In this document: positions 12,067 to 21,758 of the stretch, piece after piece
How positions within the stretch are numbered: position 1 is the first letter of the stretch
Layout of the letters: each line of letters begins with the position of its first letter
Assembly (NCBI GenBank): GCA_947069175.1
Contig: CAMTDV010000013.1
Span: 29,391,857 to 29,455,856 of the forward strand
Reading direction: 5' to 3'
DNA from: Scalesia atractyloides
Lineage: Eukaryota > Streptophyta > Magnoliopsida > Asterales > Asteraceae
DNA: 64,000 bases
Made by a program: the position numbers and the translations under genes
Notes under the pieces: generated by a model
What the model was told of the DNA's origin: nothing
What the model saw: the letters and a program-made list of their open reading frames with translations, nothing else
The model's database searches: none

Positions 12067-12647
12067 GACACACAGTCCAGCGGTGGACTGTGTGCACAAT
12101 AAACACGTAAACGTCTCGAGTTCGAATCTTGTCCCACGCATGCTGCCTTAATAAAAATGTCTTTTTTTGTTAACCGAACCGGAGTCACGCTGTACATGTT
12201 AAATTTAATAATAACCGGAATAATAACCAAGTTAGACACACAGTCCAGTGGTGGACTGTGTGTATGTTTAAATCACAGGACACGAGTTCGAGTCCGGGCT
12301 ACTGCACCGGCCCGGATAATTATTAAACTTTTTATTTAAGTCAGAAATGAAAATACTTAGTTTGTATTTAAGTATAATAAAAATCAGTTTAGTTAACAAG
12401 TTGGACACACAGTCCAGCGGTGGACTGTGTGTTAGCATAAACCACAGGTCCCGGGTTCGAGACCTGTGGAGCGCACCGAGTCTTGGATTAAAATCGTTTT
12501 TAAAAAAAATAAAGGATTTTTTGATTAATCTAATTAATATATAAATATAATTAAAAACAGAAATATTTCGGGTTAGACACGTAGCTCAGTTGGTAGAGCT
12601 GCGTGCACGCGTACGGAGGTCTCGGGTTCGAGCCTCACTCAGCGCAC
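12067..12647 (+). other. Array of four sense tRNA-like modules in D 5' LTR
   Basis: Four modules at 12067-12140, 12235-12308, 12404-12477 and 12576-12647. Each begins GACAC and has a long D-arm-like hairpin. In the first three this is ACACAGTCCA, a short loop with GCGG or GTGG, then TGGACTGTGT. In the fourth it is GTAGCTCAGTTGGTAGAGCTGC, which contains a perfect pol III A box (TAGCTCAGTTGG). Each ends with a B-box-like element around GGTTCGAGAC, GAGTTCGAATC or GGGTTCGAGCC. Spacing between the boxes is that of tRNA genes. The same set is in the 3' LTR and, with one module fewer, in element E. Confidence 0.75.
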
Positions 12648-13725
12648 ACTTACACGCATACGAACCGGTCAAACAGTCAAGGTCAACGGTCAACGGTCAA
12701 AAAAGTCAATTTTTTTTATTATTTTTATTTATTTTAATTAAAAAACAATAAAAAATACTTAAAAATAACATTTTTAAGGTTAGAAAATAGCCTTAAACTC
12801 ACAAAAATACACCCAACAATCCTACTAAAATGGATTAATAAAATCCGTTTACTTACCGAACCATAATGCTATTTATCTAGGTTAATTTCACTCGTGGTTA
12901 AAACCACTTCGCGTGCATTCAACATCATCAACCGAACGCACCCACTGTGAGTGAATCTTACAACTCCCCCTTTTTAATTACACGTTTTGGGGTGTGTCAT
13001 GTGTCACAAAATAATTAACTCGTTTATTTAAACTTGTGCCATACCATATCGTGATCTAAACTTAGATTGTTTATATTGTTGTAATTATGTATTTCATTTT
13101 GTCAACTTATATGAAATTCATTCATTAAGCCCATCAGTTCCTCGTGGTAGACGAGTTGAGCAACGCGTGCCTCAAAACAAATCCATTATTGCTCATGTGT
13201 GTATTATTGAGTTTTTATTGTTTGTAGTTATGTCTTTCACATTATCATGTTTATGCAAATTCATTCATTAGGCCCATCAGTTCCTCGTGAGAGACGAGTT
13301 GAGCAACGCGTGCCTCTAAACGATCCATTATTGTTCATGTGTGTATTGTTTAATATTAAATTGATTTATGAATAAGTTTACATCTATTTTTACTCATGTG
13401 TGATTGTGCACTTTATTTCATAATCAATTAAATAAACTTGTTCAAATGTTTTCCATAGGATTCACTCGCCAACTTTTTGTTGATCCAAAAACCCTTTTAC
13501 ACATGATATAGGTAAACAGGATGAAGCAAGGAAAACATAGGAAATGCCTTAGAAGAAAACAAAGAAGCTTAGATTGATGTTTAGGGCATTGATGTAATTA
13601 TGATTGTAAATTTCCATTAAATTGTATTAATGAATATGAAACGTTAAAATAAATGTCATGAGCTTTGATGATAACCCAATCATGCCCCGATCACCTTTTC
13701 CGCTGCGGGTCGGGGTGTGACAGAT

Positions 13726-13737
13726 TGGTATCAGAGC
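13726..13737 (+). promoter_or_regulatory. Primer-binding site of element D (initiator tRNA-Met)
   Basis: TGGTATCAGAGC, three bases after the LTR end at 13722. It is complementary to the 3' end of initiator tRNA-Met. Confidence 0.9.
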
Positions 13738-14502
13738 CATGACTATAGGGATATAGGATAGGTTATTAGACCCTTAGAGCCTATACTATAGTCTGCCTAA
13801 ATTTTAATTGATTAGGTGGTTACATACAAACTTGTGATATTTATTTGTTTCATATTTGTTTATACTTACAGTCAAACATACATACTTATATACATATTCA
13901 TTATACATATATCAATGTTCATATATTCAATTCATTTTCATACTCTCATTATTCAAAGATTTTGTTACAATTTTCAAATCTCATCAAAGTAAGTTCTGCG
14001 ACGGGCATGTAGTAACTGGAAGGGTACAAGTACCGGTAGTCGGAACGTCCTGTCTAGGTTGGCATTCGTATAAATCCAATATAACGGACCAGTTTGCCTA
14101 CCTGGGGACTAACGATGAGAGTACGAAGGACCTATTAGGCCAAAGCATGCCACACCAAACGTCATTAGAACTAACCCACTTTGAGGTGTCACCGTGTCTA
14201 CACCTGGACACATTCCGAATATCACACGTTGTATACATATTTCTCGATTTTTCTCCGGGTTTTAGTGTACGCAACCAGGCTAACACATGCGAACCATATG
14301 AAAAACCGGTATTCATGGGGCCCACATGATTACGAAGGTGAAGTATGGCGGCATGTAGGGCCTAATGGTGAGCAAAGCCCAAGACATCCTATGGATGTAG
14401 TAGATTTATTTTTCTATAATTATTTTATGAATGTTCATTCCTGAATGCGACCCATGATCCCAAAAGCATCCAACTCATACTCTTGACATGTATTCCTTGT
14501 AG
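13738..14502 (+). other. Leader of element D (probable packaging region)
   Basis: About 765 bp between PBS and gag. The stretch 13990-14330 is strongly conserved in the leader of E (46490-46160, minus). An ORF covers much of it (13856-14329), but between D and E its changes are largely amino-acid altering, so I treat the region as a conserved noncoding leader. A role in RNA packaging or dimerisation is inference. Confidence 0.5.
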
Positions 14503-15888
14503 ATGTCTTCTAACCACGCCCGTAGGAAGATGAGAGCAGGAAAAGCCCGCGAACGCATGGCTGCTCTAATCGCTCAACAAATGGCGGCCGTAATACCCAA
14601 CATTGTAATCCAAGTCCAACAAGCACTTACCGCTAATCCTGTCAATCAAGAAGATCAACACGTTATCAACCCTCCCCCAAATACCACTAAATGCACCTAC
14701 AAGCATTTCAAATCATGCGACCCTCCAAAATACAAAGGGACTGAAGGCGTCAACGCTCTCCTCCATTGGTTTGAAGAAATGGAGAACACTTTTCTAAATT
14801 GCGATTGCCCCGATGATCGCAAAGTGCGATATGCTACCGGTCGATTATATGGGATAGCACTTACTTGGTGGAATACAGAGAAGGCCAAACGAGGTGTTGA
14901 AGATGCTATGACTTTAACTTGGAATGAATTAAAAGAAATCATGACCAGACGATTTTGCCCAAGGAGCGAAATCAAGAAATTAGAAGATGAGTTCTATTTG
15001 TTGAAGCAAAAGGAAGGCGACCACACCACGTACAACAAAATATTCCTCGAGTTACATCAAATGGTTCCCAATATGTTCACTCCCCTCTACCGTTTGATCG
15101 AGCACTACATTCGAGGTCTTCCGTCAAAGATTCAAGACTCTGTAGTAAGTACCAAGCCTGCAACTTTGGAAGCAGCAATGGAGTTAGCTACAGAGCTCAC
15201 CGGGAACCGAACCCGGAACAAAGACTTCATGGAGGAGAAGAAGAAGGATAAAGCATCGACTGAAACCCCCGACTACACCCAAACCGAATCCCCTTCTCAA
15301 CCCAATTCTAAGAGAAAAAGAGACGGGCAACTTTTCGCTGCTATCCAACGAAACCAACCAATTTCACACGCCATACCCATCCAAGCTATCCCAATCACTC
15401 AAGTGGCACCCAACTCAACTTACCCAAATAAGAAACCATATCTTGGACCTCACCCTCGATGTAACAACTTTTTTTATCACCATCCCCTTACCTTACCTTG
15501 TCGACTATGTGCAACTTGTGGACGCTATGGTCATTTGAGCAAGGTTTGCCGCACCTTTCAAAACCAAATCTCTCCCCTTACTCAAAACATGATCCAAACC
15601 TATCAACAACCCCAATACCCCATGTTCCCATATGTTCGAGCTTGTTTCAATTATGGCGACCCTACACACTTTAGAAACACGTGCCCTCGATTGGTTAACA
15701 TCATAAACGCTTAAGCCCAATCAAACCCAGTTAACCAAGTAAACCAAGAAAATCCAATCACTAGGCCACCAGCAAGGGGAAGAGTTTTCAACATCAACGC
15801 CAATCCTGTCGAAGATAATGACAGCCCAAACGAAGATACCCAACTAGTCCTCTTCACCGAAAATCAAGAATCAACTCCAATCGTTTAG
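14503..15888 (+). pseudogene. gag of element D (one premature stop)
   Basis: Retrotransposon gag, 461 codons to the TAG at 15886, interrupted by TAA at 15712-15714 where element E has CAA. The first Met gives a basic N-terminus (HARRKMRAGKARERM). The capsid domain (about residues 65-245) has FKSCDPPKYKGTEG, LTWWNTEKAKRG, FCPRSEIKKLEDEF and LIEHYIRGLPSKIQD. A KKKD-rich linker follows, then two zinc knuckles, CATCGRYGHLSKVC and CFNYGDPTHFRNTC. The second knuckle has Tyr where E has Cys (CFNCGD), so metal binding there is probably lost. The product stopped at 15712 would still contain capsid and both knuckles (403 aa). About 85% similar by eye to the gag of E. Confidence 0.85.
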
Positions 15889-15929
15889 TTTTATGTTCTT
15901 CTTTATGTTTTAGAATCACATAGAACTAA

Positions 15930-16048
15930 TCATAACTTGCGGATAAAGTCAATGAGAATTTGACGAGAATATGGTGGATACGCCGCTGGTACTTCCTATA
16001 TATAAGTATTCTTGTCAAAGGATCAGAAGCATTATCTGGCGGTTATGA
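15930..16048 (+). other. 119-bp structured unit, copy 1 of 6
   Basis: Nested complementary arms: outer TCATAAC/GTTATGA at the two ends, and inner TTTGACGAGAATA (15959-15971) with TATTCTTGTCAAA (16007-16019; one G-T pair). The loop between the inner arms, beginning TGGTGGATACGCCGCTGG, is identical in all six copies. Confidence 0.75.
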
Positions 16049-17211
16049 GAGGTTCCGTGTGTAAACTGTTTGAGTAATTATTGTTTATTATTTTTAGTAC
16101 ATGTAATTTCATAGGCCGCCGCTCCCCATTACATTATGAGCGTTGAGCATGTTCCCCATTTCATTATGAGGTTGAACCTGGCGTGCCCACATACGATCGG
16201 CTCCGTTTGATTGAGCCTTGATCGCACAGACATTTTCATTATCAGTACATGCAATACGATCGGCTCCGTTTGATTGAGCCTTGATCGCACAGACATTTTC
16301 ATTATCAGTATCTTGTGGTTGTTGTGTTTGTTGTAGAGTCGTATAGAACTAATCATAACTTGCAGATAAAGTCAATGAAAATTTGACAAGAATATGGTGG
16401 ATACGCCGCTGGTACTTCCTATATATAAGTATTCTTGTCAAATGATCGGAGGCATTATCAGGCGGTTATGAGAGGTTCCATGTATAGGCTGTTTGTGTGA
16501 TTGTTGTTTAGATTAAGTTTATTATTTTCAGTACATGCAATACGATCGGCTCCGCTTGATTGAGCCTTGATCGCACAGACATTTTCATTTTCAGTACATG
16601 CAATATGATCGGCTCCGTTTGATTGAGCCTTGATCGCACAGACATTTTCATTATCAGTATTTTGTGGTTGTTGTGTTTGTAGTAGAGTCACATAGAACTA
16701 ATCATAACTTGTGGATAAAGTCAATGAAAATTTGACAAGAATATGGTGGATACGCCGCTGGTACTTCCTATATATAAGTATTCTTGTTAAATGATCGGAG
16801 GCATTATCAGGCGGTTATGAGAGGTTCCATGTATAGGCTGTTTGTGTGATTGTTGTTTAGATTAAGTTTATTATTTTCAGTACATGCAATACGATCGGCT
16901 CCGCTTGATTGAGCCTTGATCACACAGACAATTTCATTTTCAGTACATGCAATACGATCGGCTCCGTTTGATTGAGCCTTGATCACACAGACATTTTTTT
17001 CATTTTCAGTATTTTGTGTTTGTTGTATTGGTTGTAGAGTCACATAGGACTAATCATAATTCACTGATAAAACCAATGAAAATTTGACAAGAATATGGTG
17101 GATACGCCGCTGGTACTTCCTATATATAAGTATTTTTGTCAAAGGATCAGAGGCATTGTCAGACGGTTATGAGAAGTTCTATGTAGGATTTAGTAGTTTT
17201 TTGGTAACTAA

Positions 17212-17330
17212 TCATAACTTGTGGATAAAACCAATGAAAATTTGGCAAGAATATGGTGGATACGCCGCTGGTACTTCCTATATATAAGTATTCTTGCCAA
17301 AGGATCAGAGGCATCATCAGGCGGTTATGA
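17212..17330 (+). other. 119-bp structured unit, copy 5 (paired substitution)
   Basis: Same unit as copy 1, but the inner arms read TTTGGCAAGAATA and TATTCTTGCCAAA. An A-to-G change in the 5' arm is matched by T-to-C in the 3' arm, so the pairing stays perfect. This is the strongest sign that the stem itself is maintained. Confidence 0.75.
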
Positions 17331-17767
17331 GAAGTTCCATGTAGGATTTAGTATTGCCCTGGGTTAAAATTTGTGTTACATTTATATCATCTCGCTATTT
17401 AAAGAAATTGGATTGTGTCCCATTTCTACATAAACTAACCTCTCCATCATAACAAACGAGAGAGGAACTGTCACCATTCAAACATATATGCTATCAGAAT
17501 GTGGATTCAAATATTAACTGTTGTGTTTATTTATGTTCTATAGTCATAGAACCAATCATAACTTACTGATAAAACCAATGAAAATTTGACAAGAATATGG
17601 TGGATACGCCGCTGGTACTTCCTATATATAAGTATTCTTGTCAAAGGATCAGAGGTATTGTTGGATGGTTATGAGAAGTTCCATGTAGGTTGTAGTATTA
17701 GAAGTTTTGCCTTAGGATATAACCATATCTTTCCAAGCATATCCAAACTCTTATGCATGATATCATA

Positions 17768-20585
17768 TGTCACACCCTCAATTTCCACTTGCGGAGTTTT
17801 ACCGCGAGGCGTGTGAACAAACCAGAATCTGAAACACTAGTACGTCGAACGACTCTATATGATTTGATAATACGTTTTCCAAAATAACTTGTTGTAGATT
17901 TTATATTGTCTAAATTAGTTACCAATATTTAGCAGAAGCATCAGTTTTAAAGTTTGAGCGGAAGCATAAATAAGTAGTGAAGCGGGCGCCAACACAAACG
18001 CCAAAACAAATGAAAAATCCCAAAACAATATTAATAAATAAGACTCGATAAAAGATGTCTTGTTCAATGCATGTGCGTGCACCTAGAGCTCCTAGCCTCC
18101 TGAGAAACATGTAAAGAAACAAGTGTCAACATTAAAGATGAGTGAGTTCACAGGTTTTCATAAATTCGTTTGTTCGGTTATAGTTTGTTTTCTCCGTTAT
18201 CCCTAACCCGGGATAACGTATTGGTTCCATTATTCCAACCCGGAATAATAAGTTGTTGCTTCCAATATTCCAACCCGGAATATTAAGTTGTTGCGTCCAA
18301 TATTCCAAACCCGGAATATTAAGTTGTTGTTTCCATTATTCCAAACCCGGAATAATACAGTTGATTCGTAATTAAGTTCAATGTTAAAATATATAGGTAG
18401 CTAGCCTAAAGTTATGTCACGTAAGTGTTCGCGATCGAAGCTGACTGTTGTGCCTCCGTTTTGCCAGGCCTATCACATGACCATGGCGAGGTTAGGCCGA
18501 ATTATTCACCCGTTGACCATACCCGGTCGGCTAGCGCGACTAGCTCGGATGGGGCTTGTCGGGCCCAGTAGTACTACTTATAACTCCCCCGCTATTAAAC
18601 CTAATACTAACGATCCGAGAGATTGACGAGGACTTAAGTGATAAAGCTGCTTAGTGACCATAACATTACATTAACATTAACTTAGTTACCGAGTAGTTAT
18701 GTGACGTTAAATTCGTATAACGTAAAGAGATTGAGTTTGAGAGTGTATACATGTTTCTCCCCCTGTTGTTTAAAAACCGGATAAAGTTAGGGGCCGTGAA
18801 CTCACCTTTATTTGCTCGGTTAGTGTAGCAAAGATGTTATAAGAGATGGGACCGCTGGTTGCGTCCTAACAAACCAATTAATTTCAAGTCAGTGTGTGAA
18901 CACACCAATACAAATTCTACACGTAATTTACGCACAAAGTGATACACACAAACAACATATCTAACACTCAAACATGCATGCAAGTATCCTCATGTGAACC
19001 TAGTGATCAAAACAACTTATCATAAACATAAACCGATTCATGCCACAATTTGGTGCACAAAATCACAAGTTCTCAAATTTCAGCTTAGCACTCATAATTC
19101 AGCTGTTTTCTAGGATTTTTATAAAATAGTTCTAACATTCCAAAAATTCCAATATTTTTACAGTAGGTGACATTTATACTATAGAAATTTATATAAATTT
19201 TCCAAGTCCTAAATCTTTACCAATTAACCATAAATATTAATATACTAGGCTGCAGTCAGATTTATCACTTTCTGACCGCAGCCCACGGAAGAATTTATTT
19301 AAAAATCACCGATTGTCCAATTAACGAAATTCCAGTTGGAGTTGCCCGAAAATTTCCATACCTAGTTGCTGTACAAAATTCATGACTCAACTCCCTACTG
19401 ATTTTAAAATCCAACTCGATAAACGACTAACAAAATTTCAGGATTTTCACAGCTTTAGTTACTGAACTTATTTGGCCCTTTAAAAATATCAAATGACTTC
19501 AGAAAATTATGAATCCAGCACCATTAGATTCCTTATTCAAATCTCTATGTTCTAGACATCAGAAAATCCGTTTTTCGACAACTAACGACCGAGTTACAGC
19601 CAGATGAAGTCGGCTGTAACTATTACTCAGCAATTGTTTTCAGCATATTATTATTACAACTTGCATAAACCGTTCCTATTGATCAACCTAAGCGAGCAAA
19701 AACCGATTTCCAATCATAGATCACTACTAATAACTTATCCATGCAACCCTAGTTCATACTTCTAGTTTTTACAAACAAACATACTCGCAAACTTTCAAGT
19801 TCCGAAAACAATCATGCATATGAACAACAATCAAATCAGCCGATTACATTCAACATATAAAATCCGAAACAACTAATCAATTAATCATTCAAGCATATAT
19901 ATATATATCCGAACATGATCTCGTAATCAAAGATAACCCTAACCTTGAATAACTAGGTAAACAAGCCGGGACTTGGACAAGGAGTATCCTGCTGTTCCAG
20001 CAAGATCGCGACCGAGAGGATGATGATCAAGTGGGCTGTTTTGTTGATCGAATAGAGGTGAACAAGGACTGATCTCGTGACTGAATGGAGGTGAAGATGG
20101 CGATGGCTGCTGCTGCTGCGACCGAGAGGAAAGAAAAGAACAAGGAAAGAAGCTGTTTGCGATCACAAGGGGCGAGAACAAGCTGCCGACGGCAGTTTTC
20201 TTCTAGGGTTTGTGTTTGTGTATGAAACATGCATGGGTGTGTGTATATATATAGCGCAAAGGAGATAAGTGGTTACGGTTTTAGTTTAAGCTTGTGGCCG
20301 AGAAACTAGGGTGGGTCGGTTTGGGTTTGATCTTTGCGGCCGAGACATGTTTGGGCTGGTTTGGTTTGGTTTTGAACAAAGTAAGTTTGCGGTCTTGGGC
20401 TTGATATTGACCGAGAATGATTTGGGTTGTTCGCAAAGGGTTTGCGGTTTAGGGTTTGGGTTGCACACAGTCGAGAATAATTTGAGTCCTAAACTTGGTT
20501 AATTCCTAGAGTCACAAGGAATCAAAGTTTGTTCGTGTCGCGGTTCGGTTCGGTTCGTGTACATATCTACCATAATTATTTTATA
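17768..20585 (-). repeat. LTR-a of G (3' LTR, truncated at its 5' end)
   Basis: Matches 24633-27449 of LTR-b. The missing end (equivalent to 27450-27570) was lost in the deletion that joined it to RNase H sequence. Contains the hairpin array at 18196-18356 and two further stem-loops: GTTACAGCC/GGCTGTAAC (19593-19620) and an imperfect GCTGCAGTCAG/CTGACCGCAGC pair near 19250-19283. Confidence 0.9.
18196..18356. repeat. Array of five short hairpins in LTR-a of G
   Basis: Five stem-loops spaced 33-36 bp apart, each with an ACCC-containing loop: GTTATCCC/GGGATAAC, ATTATTCC/GGAATAAT, AATATTCC/GGAATATT (twice) and ATTATTCC/GGAATAAT. Stem sequences differ between units but stay complementary. Copies are at 25060-25220 and 33993-34153. 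Confidence 0.8.
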
Positions 20586-21758
20586 GAGGTAGTGTCTCCA
20601 AATCTTAAGTGCAAACACTACTGCTCCCAATTCCAGGTCATGCGTTGTGTAGTTTTTCTCGTGAACCTTCAGTTGTCGCGACGCATACGCGATGCCTTAT
20701 CGCGTTGCATGAGTACGCATCCCAATCCCTGAATGGAAGCATCACAATATACTACAAAGTCATCTGTCCCTTCCGGCAAGGACAGAATGGGTGCACTGCA
20801 AAGTTTCTGCTGCAGCAATTGAAATGCTGCTTCTTGCTTTTTCACCCCAAGCATACTTGATGCCTTTCTGGGTGAGGGTAGTAAGCGGTTGTGCGATCTT
20901 TGAGAATCCCTCGATGAAACGTCTGTAGTAACCAGCCAATCCAAAAAATTGGCGGATCTCCGTCAGTGTCTTGGGTGCTTCCCAGTTTTTGATGGCTTCA
21001 ATCTTGGCAGGGTCTACGTGGATACCCCTTTCATTCACGATATGCCCGAGAAACTGAACTTCCCGAATCCAGAAATCACACTTCGAAAGCTTGGCATATA
21101 GTTTTTCCTGTTGAAGTAGCGCTAGCAGTAATCGTAGATGTTCCGCATGTTCTTCTTCACTTTTGGAGTAGATGAGTATGTCATCGATGAACACAATGAC
21201 AAACTTGTCGAGGTATGGTTTACACACGCGGTTCATGAGGTCCGTGAACACCGCGGGTGCGTTGGTGAGACCGAAGGGCATGACCAAGAACTCGTAATGG
21301 CCATACCGAGTGCGAAATGCCGTCTTGGCGATATCCTCCTCCCTGACGCGTAGCTGGTGGTAACCGGACCGTAAATCAATCTTAGAGTAGTAACTTGACC
21401 CTTGAAGTTGGTCGAATAGATCGTCGATGCGAGGTAACGGGTATCGGTTCTTGACAGTAACCTTGTTGAGTTCCCTATAGTCGATGCACATGCGGAAAGT
21501 CCCGTCCTTTTTCTTGACAAAAAGGACTGGAGCTCGGATAAATCCTTTCTCTAAAAGTTCCTGAAGTTGGGTAGACAGCTCCTGCAGCTCGGCTGGAGCT
21601 AGGCGGTATGGAGCCTTGGCGATAGGAGTTGCATTGTTTGCCAATTCGATTTCAAACTCCAATTGTCGATGGGGTGGAAGACCAGGTAGTTCTTCTGGGA
21701 ATACCTCGGAAAAATCACGGACGACAGGGATGTCTTCTATACGTTTCTCGTCCTTAGG
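20586..21758 (-). pseudogene. RT and start of RNase H, G internal copy a
   Basis: Minus-strand RT with FRMCIDYRELNKVTVKNRYP, the catalytic box FIDDILIYSKSEEE and FLGHIVNERGI. RNase H starts with FVVYCDASIQGLGCVLMQRDK. An extra T at about 20840 breaks the frame in this copy only. A missing base after QRDK (about 20690) is shared with copy b. The sequence stops at 20586, where it joins LTR-a, so the rest of RNase H and all of integrase are absent. Confidence 0.9.

Larger units (their letters stand above)
11095..13722 (+). repeat. 5' LTR of element D
   Basis: 2628 bp; near-identical to 36727-39366. The first base pair is TT instead of TG, while the 3' copy has TGTAACATCC; both end GTGTGACA. It contains five tRNA-like modules (11276-11358 antisense; 12067-12647 sense) and a two-fold tandem repeat of about 140 bp (about 13077-13350) whose core is a CTCGT...ACGAG hairpin. 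The predicted small ORFs (for example 11567-11749) are not conserved as proteins and are not called. Confidence 0.9.
15889..17767 (+). repeat. Repeat-rich 3' region of element D (in place of pol)
   Basis: Contains six copies of a 119-bp structured unit (15930-16048, 16353-16471, 16702-16820, 17054-17172, 17212-17330, 17556-17674). Interspersed are six copies of a 29-bp hairpin unit, GATCGGCTCC...GAGCCTTGATC (16195, 16258, 16544, 16607, 16893, 16956). Longer blocks of about 350 bp carrying both kinds are themselves repeated (about 16340-17040). There is no coding sequence. The region resumes after nested element G at 36499. Confidence 0.85.

Noticed and set aside
12576..12647. A functional tRNA gene
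   Set aside because: A and B boxes are good, but acceptor arms do not pair and the T-stem has mismatches; it is repeated in each LTR. Called a tRNA-like module instead.
13856..14329. 157-residue ORF in D's leader, partly shared with E (46301-46609)
   Set aside because: Most D/E differences change the amino acid and the frame ends at different places; nucleotide conservation of a leader explains it better than a protein.
15959..16019. Hammerhead ribozyme (as in plant retrozymes)
   Set aside because: The CUGAUGA and GAAA core boxes are absent from the conserved loop.
16129..17043. Minus-strand ORFs with repeated AIKAQSNGAD-like words
   Set aside because: Translation of the 29-bp hairpin repeat; frames are accidental and only last as long as the repeat does.
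15930..17674. Regularly spaced repeats as a CRISPR-like array
   Set aside because: Plant nuclear DNA, units of 119 bp with related spacers inside a retrotransposon; no cas genes.
18414..18626. 70-residue ORF repeated in all three LTRs of G (also 25278, 34211)
   Set aside because: Identical because the LTRs are young copies; no domain and no codon evidence.
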